From Paracoccaceae bacterium (lineage in GTDB: Bacteria; Pseudomonadota; Alphaproteobacteria; Rhodobacterales; Rhodobacteraceae): a stretch of 14,213 nt of DNA. Location of the stretch: NCBI GenBank assembly GCA_007121055.1, contig SKMM01000251.1:1-14213 (forward strand), read 5' to 3'. The notes below the pieces were generated by a model. That model was not told the DNA's origin. It was given only the letters and a program-made list of their open reading frames with translations, and searched no databases. The position numbers were made by a program, and so were the translations under genes. This document shows, piece by piece, positions 6,284 through 14,094 of the stretch; the first letter of the stretch is position 1; every line of letters begins with the position of its first letter.

Positions 6284-7654
6284 ATGACCACACGCACCGC
6301 ATCGCGTCGCCTCGCGGCGGGCGCCGCGACCTTGGCGCTGCTGGCGGGATCCGCCGCGGCGCAGGATCTGTTCCTGACCCCTGGCGAGGACGACCGCTTC
6401 GACTGGGACGGGCTGGCGGCCTTCGCCGAGGCCAACGACTTCACCGGCGAGACGCTGGAGATCAGCGGCGTCTGGACCGGAGCGGATGCCCAGATGGTCA
6501 ACCGCGTCATGGCCTATTTCGCCGACGCCACGGGGGCCGAGGTCAGCTATTCCGGCTCGGACGGGTTCGAGCAGGACATCGTGATCTCGGCGCAGGCGGG
6601 CTCGGCGCCCAACATCGCGGTGTTCCCGCAGCCGGGGCTTGCCGCCGACATGGCCGCGCGCGGTTTCCTGACGCCGCTGGCCGAGGGCACCGACGACTGG
6701 ATCCGCGAGAACTACGTGGCCGGTGAGGATTGGGTGGAGCTCGGAACCTTTGTCGACGCGGATGGGGACGAGGCGCTCTACGGCCTGTTCTACAAGGTCG
6801 ATGTGAAGTCGCTGGTCTGGTATTCGCCCGACGCCTTCGAGGACATGGGCTATGAGATCCCCACCACCATGGAGGCGCTCAAGGAGCTGACCGAGCAGAT
6901 CGTCGCGGATGGCGGCACGCCCTGGTGCATCGGGTTGGGGTCGGGGGCTGCCACCGGCTGGCCCGCCACCGACTGGGTCGAGGATTTCGTCCTGCGCATC
7001 GCCGAACCGCAGGTCTATGACGGCTGGGTGGACAACTCGGTGCCCTTCGACGACCCGGTGATCGTCGAGGCCATCGAGCTTTACGGCCACTTCGCCCGCA
7101 ACGACGATTTTGTGCGCGGCGGTTCGCAGGCGGTGCCCACCACCGACTGGCGCGACTCGCCCTCGGGCTTGTTCACCTTCCCGCCCGAGTGCTTCATGCA
7201 CAAGCAGGCCTCCTTCATCCCGACCTTCTTCCCCGATGGGCTGGACTACGGCTTCGACTACGACTTCTTCTACTTCCCGGCCTTTGAAGGGCAGGACCTC
7301 GGCGAGCCCGTGATGGGCGCCGGCACCATGTGGGCGATCACCGACGACGCGCCGGTGGCCCATGCGCTGATCGAGTTCCTGCAACTGCCCATCGCGCATG
7401 AGCTGTGGATGGCGCAGTCGGGTTTCCTGACGCCGCACACCGGGGTGAACCTCGACACGTTCTCCTCCGAGGCGCAGCGCGGCATCAACGAGATCCTGCT
7501 GGACGCCACCGTGTTCCGCTTCGACGCCTCGGACCTGATGCCGGGCGAGATCGGGGCCGATGCCTTCTGGTCGGGCATGGTGGACTACACCACCGGCACC
7601 CCGGCGGAGGAGGTCGCCGCCGAGATCCAGTCGCGCTGGGACGCCATGCGCTGA
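6284..7654 (+). CDS. aglE: Alpha-glucoside ABC transporter, substrate-binding protein
   Basis: A 456-residue periplasmic solute-binding protein of the sugar type (family 1) that captures an alpha-glucoside and delivers it to AglFG. Residues 1-26 form a Sec signal peptide (SRR, Ala/Leu core, SAAA before QD). The mature protein is acidic and rich in aromatic residues (DYGFDYDFFYFPAF), as expected for carbohydrate binding. Two cysteines, in PWCIGLGSG and PPECFMHKQ, may form a disulfide. ATG 6284 is chosen because GGGAGG lies 9 nt upstream; an ATG at 6263 in the same frame lacks a site. The assignment to AglE rests on overall resemblance and the downstream FGK order. The aglF gene follows after 13 nt. 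Confidence 0.88.
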   Translation: MTTRTASRRLAAGAATLALLAGSAAAQDLFLTPGEDDRFDWDGLAAFAEANDFTGETLEISGVWTGADAQMVNRVMAYFADATGAEVSYSGSDGFEQDIVISAQAGSAPNIAVFPQPGLAADMAARGFLTPLAEGTDDWIRENYVAGEDWVELGTFVDADGDEALYGLFYKVDVKSLVWYSPDAFEDMGYEIPTTMEALKELTEQIVADGGTPWCIGLGSGAATGWPATDWVEDFVLRIAEPQVYDGWVDNSVPFDDPVIVEAIELYGHFARNDDFVRGGSQAVPTTDWRDSPSGLFTFPPECFMHKQASFIPTFFPDGLDYGFDYDFFYFPAFEGQDLGEPVMGAGTMWAITDDAPVAHALIEFLQLPIAHELWMAQSGFLTPHTGVNLDTFSSEAQRGINEILLDATVFRFDASDLMPGEIGADAFWSGMVDYTTGTPAEEVAAEIQSRWDAMR

Positions 7655-7667
7655 GGGGAGCACGGGC

Positions 7668-8648
7668 ATGACCCCACTCCTGCAGGGCATGGTCACCATC
7701 CTGGTGGGGGTGACCGCCTGCGTCGCCTATTTCTGGCTGTCCAACTGGGTGCTGGACCGGGTGATCTTCCCGGCCCGGGGCCCCAATGCGGGCCGCAACA
7801 TCAACCGGGCGAACCTGGTACGGCCCTGGCTGTTCCTGTTTCCGGCGATCTTCGTGCTGGGGCTGTATCTGGCCTATCCGGTGGTCGGCTCCTTCGTGCG
7901 GTCGCTGTTCGACCGGTCGGGGACCGAGTTCATCGGGCTGGGCAATTACATCGACCTGTTCAACTCGTCGGGCTTCAGGGTCGCCTTGCGCAACAACATC
8001 CTGTGGCTGCTGGTGGTGCCGGCTGCGGCCACGGCCTTCGGGCTGCTGGCCGCGCAGCTCACCGACCGGCTGTCCTGGGGCAACATCGCCAAGTCGATGA
8101 TCTTCATGCCTATGGCGATCAGCTTCGTCGGCGCCTCGCTGATCTGGCGCTTCGTCTACGCCAACAATTTCGACATCGGGCTGATCAACGCCGTGCGCGG
8201 GGTCTTCGGCGCCGAGCGCGCCATCGACGTTCTGCAGATCCCGTTCTGGAACAACTTCTTCATCATGTTCATCATGATCTGGATCCAGACCGGCTTTGCC
8301 ATGGTCATCCTGTCCGCCGCGCTCCGCAACATCCCCGAGGAGACCATCGAGGCCGCGATCATGGACGGCGCCGGGCCGTTCCGGCTGTTCTTCTCGGTGA
8401 AGGTGCCGCAGATCATGGGGACCATCGTGGTGGTGTGGACCACCATAACCTTCCTCGTGCTCAAGGTCTTCGACATCGTCTACACCGTGACGGGCGGCAA
8501 TTTCGGGACCCATATCCTGCCCAGCTACATGATGAACTTCATGTTCCGCGACGATGGGCGGGCGACGGCGGTCGCCTTCGTCATCATGCTGCTGGTGCTG
8601 CCGGTGATGGTCTGGAACATCCGCCAGGCCCGGCGCGAACTGCGCTGA
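7668..8648 (+). CDS. aglF: Alpha-glucoside ABC transporter, permease AglF
   Basis: A 326-residue inner-membrane subunit of the MalF type that forms half of the sugar channel. An N-terminal TM (about 5-25) precedes the conserved start RPWLFLFPAIFVLGLYLAYP, then the binding-protein-dependent transport domain with about five further TMs. The EAA loop that docks on the ATPase begins at residue 228 (EAAIMDGAGPFRLFFSVKVP). ATG 7668 has GAGGGGAG upstream. The aglG start is 10 nt past the stop, so the genes are one operon and possibly translationally coupled. Confidence 0.9.
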   Translation: MTPLLQGMVTILVGVTACVAYFWLSNWVLDRVIFPARGPNAGRNINRANLVRPWLFLFPAIFVLGLYLAYPVVGSFVRSLFDRSGTEFIGLGNYIDLFNSSGFRVALRNNILWLLVVPAAATAFGLLAAQLTDRLSWGNIAKSMIFMPMAISFVGASLIWRFVYANNFDIGLINAVRGVFGAERAIDVLQIPFWNNFFIMFIMIWIQTGFAMVILSAALRNIPEETIEAAIMDGAGPFRLFFSVKVPQIMGTIVVVWTTITFLVLKVFDIVYTVTGGNFGTHILPSYMMNFMFRDDGRATAVAFVIMLLVLPVMVWNIRQARRELR

Positions 8649-8658
8649 GGGGGGAGGC

Positions 8659-9813
8659 ATGGACAACATCGCAGGTCGGAAATCTGGACTGAGCTGGGCG
8701 GTGAACCTGTCGGTGCTGGCGCTGGTGGTGCTGTGGCTGATCCCCACGCTGGGGCTGCTGGTGTCGTCCGTCCGCGACCGCGACCAGATCGCCGCCACCG
8801 GCTGGTGGATGACCCCCGTGCCGGTGGAGATGACCTTCCGCGTCCGCGTTGCCGCCCCCGACGAGCAGCAGGAGACCGACGCGGGCTTCGTGGTCGAGGG
8901 CAACGTGCTGGAAGAGCCCTCGCGCGCCCACTGGTTCGAGGGCGGGCGCGGGGCCGTCACCGCCTTCGGCACCCGCAGCGTGGACCCCACCGAATTCGCC
9001 CCCGGCGACAGTGCCGAGCTGCGCGGCGGCGGCACCCTGACCGTGGCTGCCGATGGCAGCTTCCGCATGGTTTCCGACGAGGGCTTCGGGCGCCCCGTCA
9101 ACGTCCTCTTCCAGGCCCGCGTGCCGCCCCGCATCACCACCGAGAACTACGACACGGTGCTGACCGCCGACGGCATGGACCGGGCCTTCATGAACACGCT
9201 GACCGTGGCGATCCCGGCCACTGTCATTCCCATCCTGATCGCGGCCTTCGCCGCCTATGCGCTGGCCTGGATGGATTTCGTGGGCCGCGGCGTGCTGATC
9301 GCCGCCGTGGTGGGCCTGCTCGTGGTGCCCCTGCAACTGGCGCTGGTGCCACTTCTCAACCTGCACAACCAGATTGGCATCGGGCAGAGCTTCATGGGCA
9401 TCTGGCTTGCCCACACCGGCTTCGGCATGCCGCTCGCGATCTACATCCTGCGCAACTACATGGTCGGCCTGCCCCGAGACATCATCGAGAGCGCGCGGGT
9501 GGACGGTGCGACCGACTTCCAGATCTTCACCCGCATCATCCTGCCGCTGAGCTTTCCCGCACTCGCCGCCTTCGCGATCTTCCAGTTTCTGTGGGTGTGG
9601 AACGACCTGCTGGTGGCCAAGGTGTTCCTGCCCTCTGGCTCGGCCAGTCAGGTGATGACGGTCCTGATCGCCGACGACCTGATCGGCTCGCGCGGGGGCG
9701 ACTGGGGGATCCTGGCGGCGGCGGCCTTCGTGTCGATCGCGGTGCCGCTGTTGGTTTTCTTCACGCTGCAGCGGTATCTGGTGCGGGGTCTGCTGGCCGG
9801 ATCGGTGAAATAG
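8659..9813 (+). CDS. aglG: Alpha-glucoside ABC transporter, permease AglG, with large periplasmic insert
   Basis: A 384-residue inner-membrane permease of the MalG type, partner of AglF. It is about 100 residues longer than ordinary MalG-like permeases. The extra length is a hydrophilic stretch at roughly 38-175, between the first TM (about 13-37) and the second (from about 178), predicted on the periplasmic side. It is rich in Asp, Glu, Gly and beta-like segments (GGGTLTVAADGSFRMVSD). An insert here is, as I recall, typical of AglG. The EAA loop begins at 277 (ESARVDGATDFQIFTRIILP). ATG 8659 follows GAGGGGGGAGG closely. The stop codon TAG overlaps the ribosome binding site of aglK. Confidence 0.9.
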   Translation: MDNIAGRKSGLSWAVNLSVLALVVLWLIPTLGLLVSSVRDRDQIAATGWWMTPVPVEMTFRVRVAAPDEQQETDAGFVVEGNVLEEPSRAHWFEGGRGAVTAFGTRSVDPTEFAPGDSAELRGGGTLTVAADGSFRMVSDEGFGRPVNVLFQARVPPRITTENYDTVLTADGMDRAFMNTLTVAIPATVIPILIAAFAAYALAWMDFVGRGVLIAAVVGLLVVPLQLALVPLLNLHNQIGIGQSFMGIWLAHTGFGMPLAIYILRNYMVGLPRDIIESARVDGATDFQIFTRIILPLSFPALAAFAIFQFLWVWNDLLVAKVFLPSGSASQVMTVLIADDLIGSRGGDWGILAAAAFVSIAVPLLVFFTLQRYLVRGLLAGSVK

Positions 9814-9823
9814 GAGGGACGGT

Positions 9824-10909
9824 TTGGCCGAGCTGAGCCTGCGCGACGTGTCCAAGGCCTTCGGGCCCACCGAGGTGCTGTCGGGCATCGACCTGCATAT
9901 CGAGACCGGGGAGCTGGTGGTCTTCGTCGGCCCCTCGGGCTGTGGCAAGTCCACGCTGCTGCGGATGATTGCGGGGCTGGAGCAGATCACGTCCGGAACC
10001 TTGGAAATCGACGGGCAGGTGATGAACGACATCCCGCCCGCGCAGCGCGGAATCGCCATGGTGTTCCAGACCTACGCGCTCTACCCCCACATGACGGTGC
10101 GCGAGAACATGGCGTTTGCGCTAAAGATTGCCGGCCGCAAGCGGGCCGAGATCGACGACGCTGTGGAGCGGGCCGCGCGCACCCTGCAGCTCGACAAGCT
10201 GCTCGACCGCCTGCCCAAGCAGCTTTCCGGCGGGCAGCGCCAGCGGGTGGCCATCGGCCGGGCCATTGTGCGCGACCCCAAGGTCTATCTGTTCGACGAG
10301 CCGCTCTCGAACCTCGACGCCGCGCTGCGCGTCGCCACCCGGATCGAGATCGCGCAGCTGAAGGAATCGATGCCGGACTCGACGATGATCTACGTCACCC
10401 ACGACCAGGTGGAGGCGATGACGCTGGCCACCCGCATCGTGGTGCTGGCCGGCGGCGGCATCGCCCAGGTCGGCCCGCCGCTGGAGCTTTATCAGAAGCC
10501 GCGCAACGAATTCGTGGCGCAGTTCATCGGCTCGCCCGCCATGAACCTCCTGCCCGGCGAGGTTGTGGAGACCGGCGAAACCACCCGCGTGCGGCTGGCC
10601 TCCGGCGCCGAGGCGCTGGCGGCCATCCCGACCCGGGACGGCGACCGCGGGATGACCGTCAATGTCGGCGTGCGGCCGGAGGATCTGGAGCTGACCGAGG
10701 AGGGTGGCCTTGTTTCCGGCCATGTGGCGTTGACCGAGGCGCTGGGGGAACTGACGGTCCTGCATCTCGGCCTCGGAGCCGAGGCTCCCGAGTTCCTTGC
10801 CAAGCTGCCGGGCATTCACGCCGGGCTGCGCGGCCGCACGGTGCATCTGGCGGCGCGGCCGGATCGGCTGCACCTGTTCCACGCGGGACAGTCGCTGCTG
10901 TACCGCTGA
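9824..10909 (+). CDS. aglK: Alpha-glucoside ABC transporter, ATPase AglK
   Basis: A 361-residue MalK-type ATPase that powers the AglFG channel from the cytoplasmic side. The nucleotide-binding domain is complete: Walker A GPSGCGKST (36-44), Q-loop Q82, signature LSGGQ (134-138), Walker B YLFDE (155-159) and switch His 193. A MalK-like regulatory domain (about 235-361) follows. The start is TTG at 9824, supported by AGGAGGG ending 5 nt upstream and by the typical opening ELSLRDVSKAFG. The aglG stop is 10 nt upstream. In the rhizobial agl operons I recall, the alpha-glucosidase gene aglA lies between aglG and aglK; it is absent here. Confidence 0.93.
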   Translation: MAELSLRDVSKAFGPTEVLSGIDLHIETGELVVFVGPSGCGKSTLLRMIAGLEQITSGTLEIDGQVMNDIPPAQRGIAMVFQTYALYPHMTVRENMAFALKIAGRKRAEIDDAVERAARTLQLDKLLDRLPKQLSGGQRQRVAIGRAIVRDPKVYLFDEPLSNLDAALRVATRIEIAQLKESMPDSTMIYVTHDQVEAMTLATRIVVLAGGGIAQVGPPLELYQKPRNEFVAQFIGSPAMNLLPGEVVETGETTRVRLASGAEALAAIPTRDGDRGMTVNVGVRPEDLELTEEGGLVSGHVALTEALGELTVLHLGLGAEAPEFLAKLPGIHAGLRGRTVHLAARPDRLHLFHAGQSLLYR

Positions 10910-10923
10910 CCGCACGCCGGGGG

Positions 10924-10973
10924 ACCCGGCAGAGCCGGCCGGGTGGGCGGGCGTCCCACCCACCCCCGCCCGC
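10924..10973. terminator. Overlapping hairpins after aglK (possible terminator)
   Basis: Three GC-rich hairpins of 7 bp overlap in the 171-nt gap after aglK: 10924-10930 with 10938-10944, 10941-10947 with 10955-10961, and 10947-10953 with 10967-10973. They cannot all form together. No T tract follows, so intrinsic termination is uncertain. The rest of the gap, to 11080, shows no clear promoter. Confidence 0.35.
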
Positions 10974-11080
10974 TAGCTCGGTCCGATCAACCAACGACAG
11001 GGGCCGCGCGGGGGCTTGGCGAGATGCTCTGGCAAGCCGGCTTGCGGCCGACCGATCCCGCGGTCCATTCTGTCGTGATC

Positions 11081-12832
11081 ATGCCTGACGGACTTCTTAT
11101 CCTGCTGGGCGGCATCGGGGCGTTCCTGTTCGGGATGCACATCATGACCGCCGCGCTGCGCGAGCTTGCGGGCCCGCGCATGCGCGACATCCTCGCGCGG
11201 TTCACCCGCACGCCGCTGTCGGGGGCGCTGACGGGGGCCATGACCACCGCGGCGATCCAGTCCTCCACCGCCACGCTGATGATGACGGTGGGCTTCGTGG
11301 GCGCGGGGCTGCTGAGCTTCACCCAGGCGCTGGGCATCCTTTACGGCGCCAGCGTGGGCACCACCTTCACTGGCTGGATCGTGCTGCTGGTGGGGCTGCG
11401 GCTGCAGCTGGGGACGGTGGCGCTGGGCCTGCTGTTCGCCGCCGCGCTGCTGGCGCTGCTGGGCAAGGGGGCGGTGGCGCAGGCGGGGCGCGGGCTTGCG
11501 GGCTTTGCGCTGATCTTCATCGGCATCGACCTGATGCAGGAGGCGATGGCCGGCTATCGCGGCCAGATCACGCCCGACAGCTTCCCCGCGCCCACGCTGG
11601 GCGGGCGGCTGGTGCTGGTGGGGATCGGGATTGCGATCACGGTGGTCACGCAAAGCTCCTCGGCGGGGGTGGCGGGTGCGCTGGTGCTGCTGGCGGGCGG
11701 GGGCGTGTCCTTCGAGCAGGCGGCGGCCATGGTCATCGGGATGCATGTGGGCACCTCGATCAGCAGCTCCATCGCGGCGGTGGGCGGCACCCGGGCGGTG
11801 CTGCAGACCGCACTTGCCAATGTGATCTATCATGTGGCCGGGGGCGCGGTGGCGCTGTTCCTCATCGACGTGTTCGCTGCGGGACTGCGGGCCGGCGTGA
11901 CGGGCGGGGATGCGCAGCTGACACTGGTGCTGTTCCACACGGGCTTCAACCTCGTCGCCCTGGCGCTGGCGCTGCCGCTGACGCGGCCCTTCGCGGCAGC
12001 CATCCGGTGGATGCTGCCCGATCCGGAGGATATGACCCCCGCCTCTCGGTTGGACGAGCGGCTGCTGGAGGACACCGACGCGGCGCTTGACGTGGCCGGA
12101 TCGGTCCTGCGCGACATCTCGGCCGAGCTGTTCGTGCCGCTGGCTGGCGCCCTGCGGGCCGGCGCGGCGCCGGCTCCGCTGGTGGGGGGCACCGCGCGGG
12201 CGCAGGGGGATCTGGAGGCGCTGCAGGAATTCATGGCCCGGCTCCGCGTGGCCGAAGGGCGCGAAGCACAGCTCGACCGCCTCAACGGCCAGCTGCATCA
12301 GCTCGATCACCTGCGCCGGCTTGCCTACCGCACGAGTCAGGCGGCGCGGCTGCGGGGCGTGGTGCGCTCGGAGCCCCTTGTGCGGTCGGTGACGCTGCTA
12401 CGGGGATGCCTGGAGCGCTACGGACGCGACCCCGACGAGGCCCTGGCCCGGCGGCTTGCGCGGCTGGAGGCGCGCCTGGCCCGGCGTGAGGCGCGGGCCC
12501 GGCACAGCACGCTGCGCCACCCGCCGCATGTGATGGGTCTGACCGTGGCCGAGGTGGTGCAGCTGACCGATGCGCTGCGCTGGATGCGCCGGACCACGAA
12601 CCATGTGCAACGCATCCTGCATTACCAGGCCTTGATGGCGGTCCCCGCGGTGCACGATGCGCCCCCCCCCCGCAGCACCGCCGGGCGCGGATACCGCGAC
12701 GGCGACTGTCCCGGCCATGCCCACGACTCCCCTGAAGGGCTGACCCACGACGGCGCGCCACGTCGGCCATTGCCGTTTGGAGCCATCGCGTGCGCGGGAC
12801 CGACGCAAAAGCCAAATGCGCCCAAAAGGTGA
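11081..12832 (+). CDS. Na+/phosphate cotransporter with PhoU-like domain
   Basis: A 583-residue inner-membrane protein of the Na/Pi-cotransporter II (NptA/YjbB-like) family, expected to move phosphate with sodium. Two homologous membrane repeats carry the family motifs QSSTA (from Q60) and QSSSA (from Q191), each followed by a GTS/GTT stretch (SVGTTFTGW, HVGTSISSS). The membrane part ends near residue 311. A charged helical PhoU-like region runs from about 315 to 525. After a run of ten C (12662-12671) comes a 56-residue tail of no recognisable family. ATG 11081 is chosen because MPDGLLILLGGIGAFLFGM is the family-type opening; no good ribosome binding site precedes it. ATG 11024 is an alternative. 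Nearby genes give no functional link. Confidence 0.88.
   Translation: MPDGLLILLGGIGAFLFGMHIMTAALRELAGPRMRDILARFTRTPLSGALTGAMTTAAIQSSTATLMMTVGFVGAGLLSFTQALGILYGASVGTTFTGWIVLLVGLRLQLGTVALGLLFAAALLALLGKGAVAQAGRGLAGFALIFIGIDLMQEAMAGYRGQITPDSFPAPTLGGRLVLVGIGIAITVVTQSSSAGVAGALVLLAGGGVSFEQAAAMVIGMHVGTSISSSIAAVGGTRAVLQTALANVIYHVAGGAVALFLIDVFAAGLRAGVTGGDAQLTLVLFHTGFNLVALALALPLTRPFAAAIRWMLPDPEDMTPASRLDERLLEDTDAALDVAGSVLRDISAELFVPLAGALRAGAAPAPLVGGTARAQGDLEALQEFMARLRVAEGREAQLDRLNGQLHQLDHLRRLAYRTSQAARLRGVVRSEPLVRSVTLLRGCLERYGRDPDEALARRLARLEARLARREARARHSTLRHPPHVMGLTVAEVVQLTDALRWMRRTTNHVQRILHYQALMAVPAVHDAPPPRSTAGRGYRDGDCPGHAHDSPEGLTHDGAPRRPLPFGAIACAGPTQKPNAPKR
12662..12671 (+). repeat. Poly-C tract (10 C) within the Na/Pi cotransporter gene
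   Basis: Ten consecutive C residues lie near the 3' end of the gene. With 10 C the frame runs to 12832, with 9 C it would stop at 12743 (TGA at 12741), and with 11 C at 12735 (TGA at 12733). The tract is slippage-prone and also a common site of sequencing error. Confidence 0.9.
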
Positions 12833-12905
12833 GGTCAGATGCAGCGCCCATCTCCCAGCTTCTTGCCGGGTGACTGCAGGCGTCGGACCACGCGCCCCGT
12901 TCTTG

Positions 12906-13712
12906 TCAGAGCCGTCCCAGGCGTCGCCGCATTGCCCAGCCAAGGCCAAGGGCGGACAGCAACAACCACATGCCCGCCGGCAACGGAATGACAGCGGGCG
13001 GCCCCGATGTTCCCGGCGGCTGTCCGTTCGGGGGTGGTGAGAGGGGATGCTCGGGGTTCGGAAAGGGGGGCGGAAAGGGCTTTCCCGGTGGACCAGGCGG
13101 CCCTTCGGCGATGGGCGGCAGCGGAAACGGGCTAGGGAAGCCTGGGATGCTCGGCGGCCAAGGCGTCATGCCGCCGCCATTGCCGCTGGACCGAAAGCTG
13201 CCCCCAAAGCCCAGGAATCCGACCTGTGGCGGAATGCCAGAGCCTGTCGGCACCGGCACATTCGGGCGGATTTCTCGGGAGCCGAACACCTGCGGCACGG
13301 ATTGCGCGAAGATGGGCGCGACCACGCCCACCGGCGGCGGTGCGCCCACGGGGGCGTCCGGCTCCTCGGGGCTGCAGAACTGCGCGACGAAGGCGCCGTA
13401 GCGCGCCACCACGTCCTCGCGCTCAAGGTCGATGTCATCGGGATATTGCTGGGCTGAGGCCCAGGTTGCGATATCGGGAAGATCCTCGCAGTCGCCGGTC
13501 ATGCAGACGTGTGGCACGCCCGCCGATTTCCCTTTTGACGCGAAAAGGAGCCAAACGGAGTCGAGCTGGTCTTCTGGAACACAGGCGCCAAAGCCATCCT
13601 CGGAAAGGATTACCTGGGTGTCTATGGACTGATGTGTTGCCGACAAAGCGGCGCCGGCAGCGAACGCACCGGCCAGGCAGACTCCGACGGCCGTCCAGAC
13701 ACACCGATTCAT
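12906..13712 (-). CDS. Secreted Pro-rich protein with VPLPA-CTERM sorting signal
   Basis: A 268-residue exported protein of unknown function. Residues 1-24 are a signal peptide (MNRCVWTAVGVCLAGAFAAG). An N-terminal part with four further cysteines (FGACVP, HVCMTGDCEDLPD, FCSPEE) is followed by a low-complexity Pro/Gly/Phe-rich stretch. The last 28 residues (241-268) are a tripartite sorting tail: VIPLPAG, a hydrophobic segment WLLLSALGLGWAM, and RRRLGRL. This matches the VPLPA variant of PEP-CTERM seen in Rhodobacterales, processed by an exosortase and linked to export at the cell surface. No exosortase gene is in the window. ATG 13712 starts the signal peptide; no good ribosome binding site is seen, and the frame stays open to ATG 13844. 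Confidence 0.8.
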   Translation of the reverse strand: MNRCVWTAVGVCLAGAFAAGAALSATHQSIDTQVILSEDGFGACVPEDQLDSVWLLFASKGKSAGVPHVCMTGDCEDLPDIATWASAQQYPDDIDLEREDVVARYGAFVAQFCSPEEPDAPVGAPPPVGVVAPIFAQSVPQVFGSREIRPNVPVPTGSGIPPQVGFLGFGGSFRSSGNGGGMTPWPPSIPGFPSPFPLPPIAEGPPGPPGKPFPPPFPNPEHPLSPPPNGQPPGTSGPPAVIPLPAGMWLLLSALGLGWAMRRRLGRL

Positions 13713-14094
13713 GACCCACGCCTGCGCCCCGCCGCCCGCAAAGGACCAAGCGTCGCCTGCGCCCTGCCGGCGCGCACCTGCTTGATCTTGCAGGAAACAG
13801 GGAGGCATGACTGGCACAGCCCTAATTTCAGCGATACGTTTCATAAAATTTGACTAGCCTATGCCTCCACGGCTTTCAATCGGACTTGAAGAGAGTTCGT
13901 CCGCTTTTTGAGTTTTTGGTAAATTTATCGCTGGTCGGGTCGGCGCCGATTGCCCGTTCGGCACCCTCGGGAATTTCAGATCATAGCTCCGCTGAAACGA
14001 TGGCGGAGAGCGGGCGGTGTGCCCGTCCGGCCAAGGCTCTCCGCAAGCAAGATTGGTTGGCACCTGCTGGTTGCGCCAAAAGGCCGGGGAAAAG
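13713..14094. other. Non-coding stretch between VPLPA-CTERM gene and IS481
   Basis: About 380 nt without a convincing gene. The part from 13840 to 13935 is clearly richer in A and T than the genes around it, and may hold the promoter of the VPLPA-CTERM gene; no clear -35/-10 pair was found. The part from 13987 to 14044 holds competing inverted repeats, listed separately. Confidence 0.6.
13987..14044. repeat. Competing inverted repeats (switch-like hairpins)
   Basis: GCGGAGAG (14003-14010) can pair fully with CTCTCCGC (14037-14044); inside, CGGGC (14011-14015) pairs with GCCCG (14021-14025), giving a 13-bp stem with an 11-nt bulge. Six of its bases, GCGGAG, can instead pair with CTCCGC (13987-13992) across a 10-nt loop. 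The two pairings exclude each other. Confidence 0.55.

Noticed and set aside
5675..7699. A 674-codon open frame on the minus strand across glk and aglE
   Set aside because: It is the antisense of aglE and overlaps glk out of frame. Composition is Arg/His/Gly-rich with no recognisable motif, as expected from high-GC shadow frames. Glk and AglE show family motifs in their own frames.
7485..9140. A 551-codon open frame on the minus strand opposite aglF and aglG
   Set aside because: Antisense to two permeases with intact motifs. Its His/Asp/Arg-rich middle is the typical mirror of membrane-protein codons.
10973..12310. A 445-codon open frame on the minus strand opposite the Na/Pi cotransporter
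   Set aside because: His/Arg/Gln-rich with no family motif; the plus strand has the paired QSS motifs.
13807..13857. A 16-codon plus-strand frame with an excellent GGGAGG site before its ATG
   Set aside because: It lies inside the upstream region of the minus-strand VPLPA-CTERM gene, and the peptide has no recognisable features. One good ribosome-site match alone is not enough.
13851..13879. Possible minus-strand promoter: TTGAAA, 17 nt, TAGTCA
   Set aside because: The -10 matches the consensus at only two of six positions, so the spacing alone does not support it.
13854..14063. A 69-codon minus-strand frame before the VPLPA-CTERM gene
   Set aside because: No motif, no ribosome binding site seen, and it spans the AT-rich stretch and the inverted repeats.
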